Source: Sulfitobacter sediminilitoris (GTDB taxonomy: Bacteria; Pseudomonadota; Alphaproteobacteria; Rhodobacterales; Rhodobacteraceae). From it: a stretch of DNA of 64,000 nucleotides. Of this stretch, positions 52,354 through 62,334 are shown in pieces (within the stretch, counting starts at the first letter, position 1; every line of letters begins with the position of its first letter). A model generated the notes under the pieces. That model saw nothing but the letters and a program-made list of their open reading frames with translations. It was not told where the DNA came from and ran no database searches. Location: the NCBI RefSeq assembly GCF_010667575.1, contig NZ_JAABNT010000010.1, positions 1 to 64,000 on the forward strand, in the 5' to 3' direction. The position numbers and the translations under genes were made by a program.

Positions 52354-52935
52354 ATGACGGACGATATCGCAACATCTAATGCGCCCCCTGCCTATCCCCA
52401 ACGACCCACAGCACTGGCCGTACAGAAATGGCGGCGGGGCCTGACCATTACCGGCGTGGTCATGATCGCGATTGGCGTGCTTGCCATCATCATGCCTGTG
52501 GTCAGTTCGTTCGCTGTCACGCTCCTGATCGGCGCTGTGCTGACCTTCATCGGGTTGCTGTCGGTTCTTTTTGCCCTCGCGTTTCGCGGATCGGCCGTGT
52601 TTGCCATAGCACTTGTCAGCGGGCTTTTTCCGCTGTTGATCGGTCTTTACCTGTTGTTCTTTCCAACGGCAGGCCTGATTGCGCTGACAACGCTGCTGGC
52701 GCTGATCTTTCTGCTGACCGGGATCACTCAAGTGATATTTGCCCTTGACCTGCGCGGGACGGGAGGCTGGCTTTGGGCGCTGCTATCCGGGCTGATCAGT
52801 GTGGTATTGGCATTGCTGATCTTTGCCGCCCTGCCCGAAGTATCGCGGGTGCTTCTGGGTCTGCTGCTTGGGATTGACCTGATCTCGACCGGTATTGCCG
52901 CCTTGTTTATTGGTCGCGCCACGCGATCGATTTAG
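52354..52935 (+). CDS. HdeD/DUF308-like membrane protein
   Basis: A 193-aa protein with six predicted membrane segments after a 30-residue cytoplasmic N terminus, the standard HdeD/DUF308 plan (VVMIAIGVLAIIMPV, then alternating hydrophobic hairpins to GLLLGIDLISTGIAALFIG). HdeD is linked to acid resistance at high cell density in Escherichia; in other bacteria the family role is open. It follows hsp20 on the same strand after 104 bp, which suggests a stress-related pair. Confidence 0.83.
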   Translation: MTDDIATSNAPPAYPQRPTALAVQKWRRGLTITGVVMIAIGVLAIIMPVVSSFAVTLLIGAVLTFIGLLSVLFALAFRGSAVFAIALVSGLFPLLIGLYLLFFPTAGLIALTTLLALIFLLTGITQVIFALDLRGTGGWLWALLSGLISVVLALLIFAALPEVSRVLLGLLLGIDLISTGIAALFIGRATRSI

Positions 52936-53037
52936 GCCGCTTTCCAAACCAGCTTGAAAAAGAACGGATGCGCATCGCCATCATTGTCCGTCAGATTCAG
53001 TAGAAAATTGCCGCGTCAGCTCAGATCATCGGTCAGG

Positions 53038-54240
53038 TCAACCGCCCTTCCCTGCCGCCAGCAGCGCATAGGCACGCCGTGCCAGTACGCGTTCCTCATC
53101 CGTGGGCAACATCATCACCGGCAAGCGGCTGTCAGCCGTTGTCAGGAACGGACCGCCGCTGGTGTTGGCCGCAGCATCAAGTTTGGCCCCCAGCCATCCC
53201 AATTCTTCTACCAGCCGTGCCCGCAAGGCCGGGATGTATTTCCCCATGCCCCCGGTCAACACGACCACGTCCACCCCGCCAAGGGCTGCGGCCAGCGATC
53301 CAAAATAGCAGCGGCACTGGTAGACAAAGAAATCCACCGCCTCGGCCGCCTCAACCCGGTCACTGGCCAGCAGATCATTCATCTCGTCGCTGATCCCGGA
53401 CACGCCCAGCAAACCCGACTTTGTATAAAGCAGATCGCGCACTGCCTCAGGGGAATAGCCCCGGTCCAACAGAAGGTGCAGCACCACGCCGGGATCAAGC
53501 GCGCCCGACCTATGCCCCATCGGCAATCCGTCCAGCGCCGTCATCCCCATCGTGGTGGCCATGCTCTGCCCGCCTTGCATCGCACACATGCTGACCCCGT
53601 GCCCAAGGTGCGCCACGATCACACGTTTACCGGCGAGGTCCGGATAGGACCGTTCCAGCTTGTGCGCGATGTAATCATAGGACAATCCGTGGAATCCATA
53701 GCGGATCACCCCATGATCGCTCAGATCGCGGGGCAGGCCAAATATCTGCGCATGACGGGGCTGAGTGCGATGAAACGCGGTGTCAAAGCAGACGACCTGC
53801 GGGATGCCGGGATAATGTTCCTGCAAACGACGGATCGGACGCAGATTGTGAGGCTGGTGACTGGGGGCGAGCGTCTCAAGCGCGCTCAACTTCGCGATGA
53901 CATCATCCGTGACCAACACAGGTGCCGCGTGATCCGCCCCACCATGCACGATGCGATGCGAAAACGCGCAAATCGTGCCAAGGTCGGTCAGATCATCAAG
54001 CCGCTCAAACATATGGCTCAACGCTTCGGGATGCGCCCGGTCAGGACTTGAGGGCGCACCCAGATCGGTCTCAGTCTGCGTGCCCGCAATAGGGTCGCGC
54101 GCCGTCAGGATCATGCCGTTGGGCAGACCGCGAATGCCGAAACTTCGGATCTGCAACGGCCCATCCTTGACCAGCTTGTAAACCGCGCAACGCAAACTTG
54201 AAGACCCGGCATTAAAGGTCACTACCAGTTTGTCATACAT
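53038..54240 (-). CDS. ackA: acetate kinase
   Basis: A 400-aa enzyme of the ASKHA fold: acetate + ATP to acetyl phosphate + ADP. Signatures: VTFNAGSSSLRCAVY at the N terminus, CFDTAFHRTQP near residue 155, AHLGHGVSMCAMQGG near 205 and GHRSGALDPG near 235. The start at 54240 has AGGAGA 9 bp upstream. The usual partner pta is not adjacent on either side, so the gene may depend on a distant pta or serve another acyl-phosphate source. Confidence 0.93.
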   Translation of the reverse strand: MYDKLVVTFNAGSSSLRCAVYKLVKDGPLQIRSFGIRGLPNGMILTARDPIAGTQTETDLGAPSSPDRAHPEALSHMFERLDDLTDLGTICAFSHRIVHGGADHAAPVLVTDDVIAKLSALETLAPSHQPHNLRPIRRLQEHYPGIPQVVCFDTAFHRTQPRHAQIFGLPRDLSDHGVIRYGFHGLSYDYIAHKLERSYPDLAGKRVIVAHLGHGVSMCAMQGGQSMATTMGMTALDGLPMGHRSGALDPGVVLHLLLDRGYSPEAVRDLLYTKSGLLGVSGISDEMNDLLASDRVEAAEAVDFFVYQCRCYFGSLAAALGGVDVVVLTGGMGKYIPALRARLVEELGWLGAKLDAAANTSGGPFLTTADSRLPVMMLPTDEERVLARRAYALLAAGKGG

Positions 54241-54431
54241 GGGTTGTTCTCCTAGCACTGCTTTGGGCCACTGCAGATCATCGCTGACAATGTTCATCAG
54301 GCTGACAAAACTGCGGATTTTATATTAGAAATAACGCTTGCATGGAGGAGGTTGAATGGGAAGCCACTACTAACACTTGAGATCGCATAGCATCCGGCTG
54401 CATGAATGCCCCATTTCACCCGCGATCGATA

Positions 54432-55040
54432 TCAATTCAGCGCGACCGTTCCGCCTGTTGAGATCACGGCAATCCCCACGACGATCAGCATGGCGCCTGC
54501 CATGCCGATATTGATCATGCGCTGCGTGCGGTGGCTCAGGTTCAATTCATGCAGCTTGACCCCCGCCCCCAGCCAGATCAGGTGTACGGGTATCCAGATC
54601 GCGTTGAACAGGATCAGCTTGGTAATGATCTCCCAACCGGGGTGGTCGGACATAAATGCAAATCCCGAAAACAGCGTCGTCGCGACCACATAGGCCTTGG
54701 GGTTGATGAATTGCATCGCAAAGCCGTTTAAGAACCCCAGCGGGGTTTCTGCTGCGATAAACCCAACCTTGGATCCGGCACTTGCCACGCGCCACGCCAG
54801 ATAGGTCAGGTATGCGACGGAGGCGAACAACAGCACCGCGCGCAGCCATGGCACGGCAAGGATCACGGCGGCGATCCCGGTGATCACCATCACCATCGTG
54901 ACAAATCCACCCAGACACAGCCCCGCCATGAACCCCAGCCCCGCGCGAAAGCCGTAGGCCGCACCGATCCCCGCCGTGGTCAAAACCCCCGGCCCCGGTG
55001 TGATCAACAAAAAGAAAACAGCGAAGGCGAATTCAATCAT
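54432..55040 (-). CDS. LysE/RhtB-family exporter
   Basis: A 202-aa six-helix inner-membrane protein. The N-terminal LLITPGPGVLTTAGIGAAYG and the middle GFLNGFAMQFINPKAYV with the Asn-Pro-Lys motif are diagnostic of the LysE/RhtB family of amino acid and metabolite exporters. It is the last gene of the acid-sugar operon, 12 bp after the dehydrogenase stop. There it may relieve build-up of a hydroxy acid or amino acid; the true substrate cannot be read from sequence. Confidence 0.88.
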   Translation of the reverse strand: MIEFAFAVFFLLITPGPGVLTTAGIGAAYGFRAGLGFMAGLCLGGFVTMVMVITGIAAVILAVPWLRAVLLFASVAYLTYLAWRVASAGSKVGFIAAETPLGFLNGFAMQFINPKAYVVATTLFSGFAFMSDHPGWEIITKLILFNAIWIPVHLIWLGAGVKLHELNLSHRTQRMINIGMAGAMLIVVGIAVISTGGTVALN

Positions 55041-55052
55041 GCCTGCGCCGCT

Positions 55053-55976
55053 TCATAAATGCGCGCATTCCGGCGCCGGGGTCAGAACCGTCCCATCCTG
55101 AAGGTGCTGCAACAGATTATCCACGGTCAACGCCCCCATGGCCCCGCGCGTTTCAACCGTGGCACTGCCGACATGGGGCAAGAGCACCGTGTTGGGCAGA
55201 TCGCGCAGCGCCTGCGGCACGCGCGGTTCATCCTCGAACACATCAAGGCCGGCCCACCCCAGCGTGCCGGTTTCCAGCGCGGTGATCAGCGCGGCCTCAT
55301 CCACCACGGACCCGCGACTGACGTTGATCAGCCTGCCCTGCGGGCCCAAAGCCTCCAACACATTCGCGTTCACGATGTGATGAGTCGACGGGCCACCGGG
55401 CGTAATGCAGATCAGCACATCCGCGTCCCGCGCCATTGCAGTCAGATCATCGTAATACCGATAGGGCACATCCTTCCTTGTCCGCGTGTGATACAAGATC
55501 GTCGGGTTCCACGGCGCCAGCTTGTCTGCAATCGCCTGCCCGATCCGGCCCAACCCCAGAATGCCCACGGTCTGATTGTCCGCCGTGCGCGTCAGCGGCG
55601 GGTTGCCGCCCGCCTCCCATGCGCCGGAGCGAACATGAGCATCATCGCGCAGCAGTTCGCGGTAGCAGGCCAGCAACAGCATGACTGCTGTTGTCGCAAC
55701 CTCTTTGTTCAGCACATTCGGAGTGTGCGTGACGATGATCCCCCGCCGCGCCGCCTCCTCCGCATCCACAGCATCATAGCCCACGCCATAGCCGCTGATC
55801 AGCTTGAGGTTTGGCAATGACGCCATCAGCTCTGGTTTGATGCCATCCGCCCCGTTTGTAATCACATAGCTGATCTTTTGAGGATCAAAGTCATCCAACT
55901 GGCGGATGGTGAACGCCTGCTCCAACCGATCCCGCATCGTGGCGGTGATGCCCCCGATCTGCAGCAGTTCAGGCAT
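55053..55976 (-). CDS. D-2-hydroxyacid dehydrogenase (GhrB-like)
   Basis: A 307-aa NAD(P)-dependent reductase. Rossmann motif GILGLGRIGQAIADKL (about residues 138-153), catalytic Arg in NVSRGSVVDE (about 225), then Glu in VFEDEP and His in LLPHVGSAT (about 276). The set fits glyoxylate/hydroxypyruvate reductases. Its start overlaps the FAH gene stop by 8 bp. In this operon it could reduce or oxidise the two-carbon product (glycolate/glyoxylate) or another 2-keto acid. Confidence 0.9.
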   Translation of the reverse strand: MPELLQIGGITATMRDRLEQAFTIRQLDDFDPQKISYVITNGADGIKPELMASLPNLKLISGYGVGYDAVDAEEAARRGIIVTHTPNVLNKEVATTAVMLLLACYRELLRDDAHVRSGAWEAGGNPPLTRTADNQTVGILGLGRIGQAIADKLAPWNPTILYHTRTRKDVPYRYYDDLTAMARDADVLICITPGGPSTHHIVNANVLEALGPQGRLINVSRGSVVDEAALITALETGTLGWAGLDVFEDEPRVPQALRDLPNTVLLPHVGSATVETRGAMGALTVDNLLQHLQDGTVLTPAPECAHL

Positions 55977-56817
55977 CCTGATCGACCTTTTGCCGCTGCG
56001 TTCCCAGACCGTCGATATGCAGTTCCATCAAATCGCCCTTTTTCAAATACACCGGCGCGGGTTTCATCCCCATCGCCACACCGGGCGGGGTGCCGGTGCT
56101 GATCACATCACCGGGGTGCAGCGTGAAAAGATGGCTCAGGTGTTCGATGATCTCGGCGACCGAGAATATCATCGTGCCCGTGTTCCCCGTCTGCATCCGC
56201 GTGCCGTTCACGTCCAGATGCATTGACAGGTTCTGTGGGTCCGGCACTTCGTCCCGCGTCACCAGCCACGGGCCGGTCGGCCCGTAGGTGTCGCAGGATT
56301 TTCCCTTGGTCCACTGGCCGGTAAGGTTGTTCTGAAAGTGCCGCTCCGACACATCATTCACGATGCAATACCCCGCAACATGATCGAGCGCATCCTTGGC
56401 ATCAACGTATTTCGCCGCCTTGCCGATCACCACGCCCAGTTCCAGTTCCCAGTCTGTCTGCGTCGATCCGCGCGGCATCACCACGTCATCATTGGGTCCC
56501 ACGATGGCAGAATTCGCCTTGAAGAACAGGATTGGGTGTTTCGGAATCGGCATCCCGGATTCCTCGGCATTGTCGGAATAATTGAGCCCGATGCACATGA
56601 ACTTGCCGATACTTCCAACCCAGGGACCCAGACGCGGAGTGCCTTCAACCAGCGGCAGGTTCTCAGGATCAATCGCGCGCAACGTCGCAAGCTGCGCGTC
56701 ATCCAGCACAGCCCCTGTAATGTCGCGCACATGATTCGACAAATCGCGAAGGTTTCCATTGCCATCCAGCATACCGGGTTTCTCGGCCCCCACCGGACCG
56801 TATCGCAGCAGTATCAT
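55969..56817 (-). CDS. fumarylacetoacetate hydrolase family protein
   Basis: A 282-aa FAH-fold hydrolase. Metal ligands are visible in DWELELGVVIG (two Glu) and IVNDVSERHFQ (Asp), and the late motif ISTGTPPGVAMGMKP is the family signature. Close relatives cleave 2,4-diketo-3-deoxy acids made by the neighbouring type of dehydrogenase, yielding pyruvate plus L-lactate or glycolate (Xanthomonas L-fuconate and Herbaspirillum pentonate routes). Its position between the dehydratase and the hydroxyacid dehydrogenase supports that role. Confidence 0.87.
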   Translation of the reverse strand: MILLRYGPVGAEKPGMLDGNGNLRDLSNHVRDITGAVLDDAQLATLRAIDPENLPLVEGTPRLGPWVGSIGKFMCIGLNYSDNAEESGMPIPKHPILFFKANSAIVGPNDDVVMPRGSTQTDWELELGVVIGKAAKYVDAKDALDHVAGYCIVNDVSERHFQNNLTGQWTKGKSCDTYGPTGPWLVTRDEVPDPQNLSMHLDVNGTRMQTGNTGTMIFSVAEIIEHLSHLFTLHPGDVISTGTPPGVAMGMKPAPVYLKKGDLMELHIDGLGTQRQKVDQDA

Positions 56818-56831
56818 TCGGCTATTGTCCT

Positions 56832-58631
56832 CTAGTGATTGTCGCGCGGCATGAACTGACGTGCGATGTCTTTGAACTTGTCGGCCCCCTCAAGGGTCAT
56901 CCCGTGATCCAGTCGCCCGACCTTTTCGCGGAAAATCTCTTGCCACGGCGATTGGCTGGCGGGCATGTCATAGCCCCCGTTGGCGGCCAGTTGCGTGGCC
57001 CGCTCGTTCAACTCGTCTAGCGGCACCAGAATGTCTGCGGTCCCCTTGCCCAGATCGATGCGCACCCGGTCGCCGGTTTGCAAAAGGGCCAGCCCCCCGC
57101 CATCCGCCGCCTCGGGCGAGGCATTGAGGATCGAGGGCGAGCCAGAGGTGCCAGATTGCCGCCCGTCGCCAACGCAGGGCAGTGCCTCGACCCCCTTCTT
57201 GATCAGGTAGGATGGCGGACGCATGTTCACGACCTCCGCCGCGCCGGGGTATCCTTTGGGCCCTGCCCCGCGCATGAACAAAACGCAATCTTCGTCGATA
57301 TTTTCCGACGGATCATCGATGCGGTGATGGAAATCCTCCGGCCCGTCAAAAACCACCGCGCGGCCTTCAAACGCATCCGGGTCATCGGGGTTAGACAGGT
57401 ATTTCTGCCTGAACGCGGGCGAGATTACGGAGGTTTTCATGATCGCACTTTCAAAGAGGTTGCCCGAAAGGTTGATGAACCCCGCATGTTCCTTCATTGG
57501 ATCGCTTGCGGGTTTGATCACAGCCGTATTATTTGACCGAACGCTTTCGCAATTCGCTCCCATGCTCTGACCATTCGCAGTCACGGCACCCGGATGCGGC
57601 AGCAACCCACCCGCGATCAATTCCCCCACCACCGCAGGCACCCCGCCCGCGTGCTGATAATCCTCGCCTAAATACTCCCCCGCCGGCTGCATGTTCACCA
57701 AGAGCGGAACGTGATGGCCGATCTTCTGCCAGTCGTCATTGTCCAGCGGAACGCCCAGATGTCGCGCGATACCATTGAGGTGAATGGGCGCATTGGTCGA
57801 CCCACCGATGGCGGAGTTGATGACGATGGCATTCTCAAAGGCTTCCCGCGTCATGATGTCGGAGGGCCGCAGGTCTTCCCAGACCATGTCCACGATCCGC
57901 TTGCCCGTCTCATAGCTGATCTGCCCCCGCTCCCGGTAGGGCGCCGGAATTGCCGCCGCACCGGGCAGTTGCATCCCCAGCGCTTCGGCCAGCGAGTTCA
58001 TCGTCGTGGCCGTCCCCATCGTGTTGCAGTACCCGACGGAGGGGGCGGAGGCCGCTGCGATCTCCATGAACTCATCGGTATTAATATTGCCCGCTGCCAG
58101 TTGCTCCCGCGCCTTCCAGATCACCGTTCCTGACCCGGCCCGTTCGCCCTTCCACCAGCCGTTCAGCATCGGCCCGACAGACAGCGCAATCGCCGGGATG
58201 TTCACCGTCGCGGCGGCCATCAACAGCGCAGGTGTGGTCTTGTCACAGCCGATGTTCAGAACCACGCCGTCGATAGGATATCCAAAAAGCGTCTCTACCA
58301 AGGACAAATAGGCCAGGTTTCGGTCCAGCGATGCGGTGGGCCGCTTGCCCGTCTCCTGAATCGGATGCACAGGAATTTCAATCGCCGTTCCGCCAGCCGC
58401 GATGATCCCGTCGCGCACCCGCTTGGTCAGTTCCAGATGATGCCGGTTGCAGGGGCTGAGGTCGCTCCCTGTCTGCGCGATCCCGATGATCGGCTTGCCG
58501 GATTGCAACTCTTCCCGCGTCAGCCCGTAGTTCAGATAACGTTCCAGGTAGAGCGCGGTCATCTCCAGATTGTCAGGGTTCATGAACCATTGGCGCGAGC
58601 GCAGGTCGTCCTTTGTGATCTTCTTTGTCAT
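56832..58631 (-). CDS. IlvD/Edd-family aldonate dehydratase
   Basis: A 599-aa Fe-S dehydratase of the sugar-acid branch (arabinonate/xylonate dehydratases). Cluster cysteines lie in [11 protein letters not shown] (about 61), [10 protein letters not shown] (about 129) and [11 protein letters not shown] (about 199). The nearby stretch [14 protein letters not shown] (about 273) is typical. It removes water from a C4-C6 aldonate to give a 2-keto-3-deoxy acid. It starts within the SDR stop (4-bp overlap) and ends 14 bp before the FAH gene. The exact sugar acid is not decidable; IlvD itself is unlikely given the operon. Confidence 0.87.
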   Translation of the reverse strand: MTKKITKDDLRSRQWFMNPDNLEMTALYLERYLNYGLTREELQSGKPIIGIAQTGSDLSPCNRHHLELTKRVRDGIIAAGGTAIEIPVHPIQETGKRPTASLDRNLAYLSLVETLFGYPIDGVVLNIGCDKTTPALLMAAATVNIPAIALSVGPMLNGWWKGERAGSGTVIWKAREQLAAGNINTDEFMEIAAASAPSVGYCNTMGTATTMNSLAEALGMQLPGAAAIPAPYRERGQISYETGKRIVDMVWEDLRPSDIMTREAFENAIVINSAIGGSTNAPIHLNGIARHLGVPLDNDDWQKIGHHVPLLVNMQPAGEYLGEDYQHAGGVPAVVGELIAGGLLPHPGAVTANGQSMGANCESVRSNNTAVIKPASDPMKEHAGFINLSGNLFESAIMKTSVISPAFRQKYLSNPDDPDAFEGRAVVFDGPEDFHHRIDDPSENIDEDCVLFMRGAGPKGYPGAAEVVNMRPPSYLIKKGVEALPCVGDGRQSGTSGSPSILNASPEAADGGGLALLQTGDRVRIDLGKGTADILVPLDELNERATQLAANGGYDMPASQSPWQEIFREKVGRLDHGMTLEGADKFKDIARQFMPRDNH

Positions 58632-59389
58632 TGGCCTGACCAGCCTCCGTCGATGATATGTGTGTGCCCGGTGGTAAAGGCGCTTTCGTCACTGGCTAGG
58701 TAGACAACCAGCGCCGCGATCTCTTCGGGTGCTGCCACCCGTCCCATCGGCTGCCGCGACACGAATTGCTGCAGTGCTTCGTCATAACTCCCCAGCTTTT
58801 CGCCAAGTGCCTTGACCCTGTCATGCCAGCTTGGCGATTCCACCGTGCCGGGGCAGATGCAGTTACAGCGTATGCCCTGGGTGACGTAATCCACCGCCAC
58901 CGATTTCGTCAGCCCCACGACTGCCGCTTTCGTCGTGCCGTACACAAACCGGTTTGGCGCACCGATCACCGACCCCACGGCAGAGGACATGTTGATGATT
59001 GACCCCCCTCCCCGCACCAGCATTCCGGGCAATGCCGCACGGATCGTGCGCACCATCGAACGCAGGTTCAGGTCCATCGCAAAGTCGATCTCATCATCGG
59101 TCGCGTCGAGTATTGTCCCGTGATGCACAAACCCCGCGCAGTTGAACAGGACATCCGGGCGGGCGCGTTCAACATGGGATTTAACACTGGCATCGTCGCG
59201 CACGTCCAGCTTGGCAATCTCGATGGCGCCGTCACTTTCGTTTTTCAATGTCTCAAGAAGATCGGTGTTCACATCCGTGGCAAAGACAGTCGCGCCCTCA
59301 CGCGCCATTGCCAGCGCACTGGCACGCCCAATCCCCTGCGCGGCTGCCGTCACCAGCACCCGCTTGTCTGCAAGCCTCTGTCCCGTCAC
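58628..59389 (-). CDS. SDR dehydrogenase, 2-keto-3-deoxy-aldonate type
   Basis: A 253-aa short-chain dehydrogenase starting at GTG 59389, where a G-rich ribosome binding site and the first strand ([15 protein letters not shown]) fit; the frame is open upstream. Catalytic Ser is in IINMSSAVG and Tyr/Lys in [24 protein letters not shown] and [15 protein letters not shown] closely resemble the DHRS6/BDH2 and 2-keto-3-deoxy-L-fuconate 4-dehydrogenase group. It would make the 2,4-diketo acid for the FAH-family hydrolase. First gene of the minus-strand operon, divergent from denD. Confidence 0.85.
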   Translation of the reverse strand: MTGQRLADKRVLVTAAAQGIGRASALAMAREGATVFATDVNTDLLETLKNESDGAIEIAKLDVRDDASVKSHVERARPDVLFNCAGFVHHGTILDATDDEIDFAMDLNLRSMVRTIRAALPGMLVRGGGSIINMSSAVGSVIGAPNRFVYGTTKAAVVGLTKSVAVDYVTQGIRCNCICPGTVESPSWHDRVKALGEKLGSYDEALQQFVSRQPMGRVAAPEEIAALVVYLASDESAFTTGHTHIIDGGWSGQ

Positions 59390-59600
59390 GTATATTTTCC
59401 CCCATCCGCTCAGAAACGCCGCGGGATGCGTTTGGCCATAGCCAGAAAAATCGCATCCCACGCAAAGCCAGACTGGCCCTTTCATTCTTAATCGTTAGCG
59501 TATGTCACAGCTTTTGATTTGACCATAACCACCCGCTTGAAGACAGGAAAATTGCCATGCACGATCCCGCAAGAGCCACCTCCACAGGAGCCACACAACC

Positions 59601-60566
59601 ATGACCAAGATCCTTATCCTCGGCGGTGGTGGCATGATCGGGCAGAAACTGGCCCGGCGCATCCTTGACGAAAATATCTTTCCCGGCGCGGACCTCACCC
59701 TGTTCGACCGTGCATTCCCCGAAGGCGGCGTGCCTGCCAAATCCATCACCGGCAACATCACGGACCGCGACACCGCCCGGCACCTTGCCGCCCATCATCC
59801 TGACGTGATCTTTCACCTTGCCGCCATCGTCTCTGGTCAGGCCGAAGCCGAGTTTGAGCTGGGCTGGGACGTCAACATGATGGCCACATGGCACCTGCTG
59901 AATGCGCTTAAGGCAGAGCATGAGAAATCGGGCCGCACCTACCGCCCAAAGCTTGTGTTCACTTCATCCATCGCGGTTTTCGGGGCCCCCTACCCCGACA
60001 AGATCGGCGATAACTTCCTGTCGGCCCCCCAAACCAGCTACGGCGCGCAAAAGGCCACCTGCGAGCTGATGGTCAGCGATTTCAGCCGCAAGGGCTTCAT
60101 CGACGGGCTGTCCCTGCGCCTGCCGACGATCTGCGTGCGTCCCGGCAAACCCAACGCTGCCGCCTCCGGCTTTTTCTCGGGCATCATCCGCGAACCCCTG
60201 AACGGGATGGAGGCGATCCTGCCGGTCCCCGACACCGTGCGCCACTGGCACGCCAGCCCCCGCGCCGCGGCCCGGTTCCTGACCCACGCCGCGACGCTTG
60301 ACACCGATTTGCTCGCAGGTCGCCGTGCACTGAACCTGCCGGGCTTCAGTTGCACCGTGGCCGAACAGATCGAAGCGCTGCGCCGCGCGGCCGGACAGAA
60401 AGCGGTCGATCTGATCAAGCCGGTCCCGGACCCCGCGATCATGGCCATTGTCGACGGCTGGCCAAGAGATTTCGCACCGGACCGCGCTATCGCACTAGGC
60501 TTTGAGGCGGAAAAGAACTTTGATGAGATCATCGCGGTCTACATGGAAGATGACCTGAACACCTGA
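59601..60566 (+). CDS. denD: D-erythronate dehydrogenase-like NAD-dependent oxidoreductase
   Basis: A 321-aa extended SDR. N-terminal NAD motif LILGGGGMIGQKLARRI; catalytic Tyr/Lys in TSYGAQKATCE (about residue 147); SSIAVFG (Ser); and the stretch CVRPGKPNAAASGFFSGII, which is typical of DenD-type proteins. DenD oxidises D-erythronate at C2 in four-carbon acid-sugar catabolism. AGGAG lies 11 bp upstream of the ATG. It is divergent from the acid-sugar operon. The later enzymes of the erythronate route (OtnK, OtnC and others) are absent from the window, so the assignment is by similarity only. Confidence 0.78.
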   Translation: MTKILILGGGGMIGQKLARRILDENIFPGADLTLFDRAFPEGGVPAKSITGNITDRDTARHLAAHHPDVIFHLAAIVSGQAEAEFELGWDVNMMATWHLLNALKAEHEKSGRTYRPKLVFTSSIAVFGAPYPDKIGDNFLSAPQTSYGAQKATCELMVSDFSRKGFIDGLSLRLPTICVRPGKPNAAASGFFSGIIREPLNGMEAILPVPDTVRHWHASPRAAARFLTHAATLDTDLLAGRRALNLPGFSCTVAEQIEALRRAAGQKAVDLIKPVPDPAIMAIVDGWPRDFAPDRAIALGFEAEKNFDEIIAVYMEDDLNT

Positions 60567-60772
60567 CACCTCTGCGCGTTGTCTACATCGGTGAAACCAT
60601 TGTGAGCGCTGCAGAACGCGCGCCATCTGTTGGACGGGGACCTTGGCGTGCCACCAATCCTCGATCCTTTGATCGTTCTCTCAGACTCAGTTGCGTGTAG
60701 ACGGCTCCCATGGCACAATCTCTTCATTAGATAACCCATTGGTTTCTAATAGGATTCGCACTTCAAGGTAGC

Positions 60773-62188
60773 GTGCGCCGAGTAACGGAAGTCATCAAAG
60801 TGGATACCCTTGCAAACAAGGTAGCAGGCCTTCTGCTATGCGTAATCACAGCGCTCGTTGTTTGTAAGGAGTGGGGCCTTGCGGACTGGACGCAGTCGGT
60901 CAAACCGGTGCTCACACTGGCTCTTGTTTCGATCTTTGTTGTTCAAGTGCGGTGGTCGCGTAAAGCCTTCATCGCCGTGGCCTTGCTCATAAGCATCGCA
61001 TTAGCCGTAACAGATTCTGATTGGCTCGGGATTGTGGTCCGTGGTCTTGAAACGGCAGCTTTTATCGGAGCGTTCTTTGCCGCTTTGTCTACACTTCGAA
61101 ATGTTGCTGAGACCTCCCCCGCAATCCAGCGGGCCGGTAGGTTTCTGGCGGGCCAACCACCAGGCAGGCGCTATGCTGCACTTACTGGTGGCGGTCAGGC
61201 ATTCGCTTTGTTGCTCAACTATGGGTCTCTCCAGTTACTCGGAGCGCTGGCAACTGCCAACGCAAAGACAGAGCCTAACGAAGAAATCCGCGAACACCGT
61301 ATGCGGCGGATGCTGCTCGCAGTGCAGCGTGCTTTTGTTTCGACCTTACCTTGGTCGCCCCTTTCTTTCGCCATGGCAATTACCATCAGCGTCATACCGG
61401 ATACCAGCTGGGCCCAGGCTTTGCTTCCTGGATTGGTGTCATCATGCCTACTGGCGGGCATCGGTTGGGGACTTGATACGGTGTTCAAGCCCCGTTTGAC
61501 TGTGACACCAGTACGGACAAAGCCGGAGGGCACATGGGCAACAATGCTGCCGCTGGCCTTCTTGCTGGTTGTTCTCGTCCTTGGCGTGGTGAGCTTGAAT
61601 AGTCTGACAAACGTACGGATTGTTGGGATTGTCGCCGTTCTGGTACCCTGTATTGCAATGGCCTGGCTGCTTATTCAGCATTGGACGGATCGGCCGTTCG
61701 CCACAGCGGGATCCCGCCTCAAAACCTATGTGCTGCGGGAACTGCCCGGTTATCGTGGAGAACTGACATTGTTAATGATGGCGGGTTTCATCGGAACGAC
61801 GGGTTCGCACCTCTTTGGGCCGCTGGTGCAAGCAGCCGGCTTTGATCCATCTTCGATACCGGCCTGGATGATACTGGTCTCATTCGTCTGGATTATTCCC
61901 CTGGCAGGGCAGATCGGCATGAACCCGATTCTGGCCGTCACGCTCACTGCTCCGCTCATTCCGGGTGCAGCCGACCTTGGGGTACAGCCCACCGCGATTG
62001 TGGTCGCAATCACGTCAGGATGGGCTTTGAGCGGCGCGAGTTCGCCGTTCACTGCGACGACACTCCTGATTGGATCCTTTGCCAACATTACCGCACACCG
62101 TGTTGGGCTGGTGTGGAATGGTGCTTATACCCTGATCTGTGGTTGTGCTTTGTCGCTTTGGGTCGTGATATTTGCCTTTGCGTTTTGA
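60773..62188 (+). CDS. polytopic membrane transporter, ion-transporter-like
   Basis: A 471-aa protein with about 12 membrane segments; I recognise it only loosely as an ion-transporter-superfamily-like carrier. Two re-entrant-like segments stand out: TGGGQAFALLLNYGSLQLLG near residue 140 and GQIGMNPILAVTLTAPLIPG near 385, followed by SGWALSGASSPFTATTLLIG, the sort of repeat seen in dicarboxylate carriers. The start is GTG 60773; a second GTG ten codons later is possible. No regulator or binding protein is attached. Uptake of an organic acid would fit the acid-sugar genes nearby. Confidence 0.65.
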   Translation: MRRVTEVIKVDTLANKVAGLLLCVITALVVCKEWGLADWTQSVKPVLTLALVSIFVVQVRWSRKAFIAVALLISIALAVTDSDWLGIVVRGLETAAFIGAFFAALSTLRNVAETSPAIQRAGRFLAGQPPGRRYAALTGGGQAFALLLNYGSLQLLGALATANAKTEPNEEIREHRMRRMLLAVQRAFVSTLPWSPLSFAMAITISVIPDTSWAQALLPGLVSSCLLAGIGWGLDTVFKPRLTVTPVRTKPEGTWATMLPLAFLLVVLVLGVVSLNSLTNVRIVGIVAVLVPCIAMAWLLIQHWTDRPFATAGSRLKTYVLRELPGYRGELTLLMMAGFIGTTGSHLFGPLVQAAGFDPSSIPAWMILVSFVWIIPLAGQIGMNPILAVTLTAPLIPGAADLGVQPTAIVVAITSGWALSGASSPFTATTLLIGSFANITAHRVGLVWNGAYTLICGCALSLWVVIFAFAF

Positions 62189-62334
62189 GCGCTTCAGGCG
62201 TCAGACATAGGGCAAATACCTCATCCCAGTGCCAACAAGATGCCCGTCCCGCCGTCCCAAGACTCTATCGGGGCGACGTATCGAACACGCAAATGGGGGG
62301 CTGTTTTGGTGAACTTCTGATCTGTGCGAGAGGC

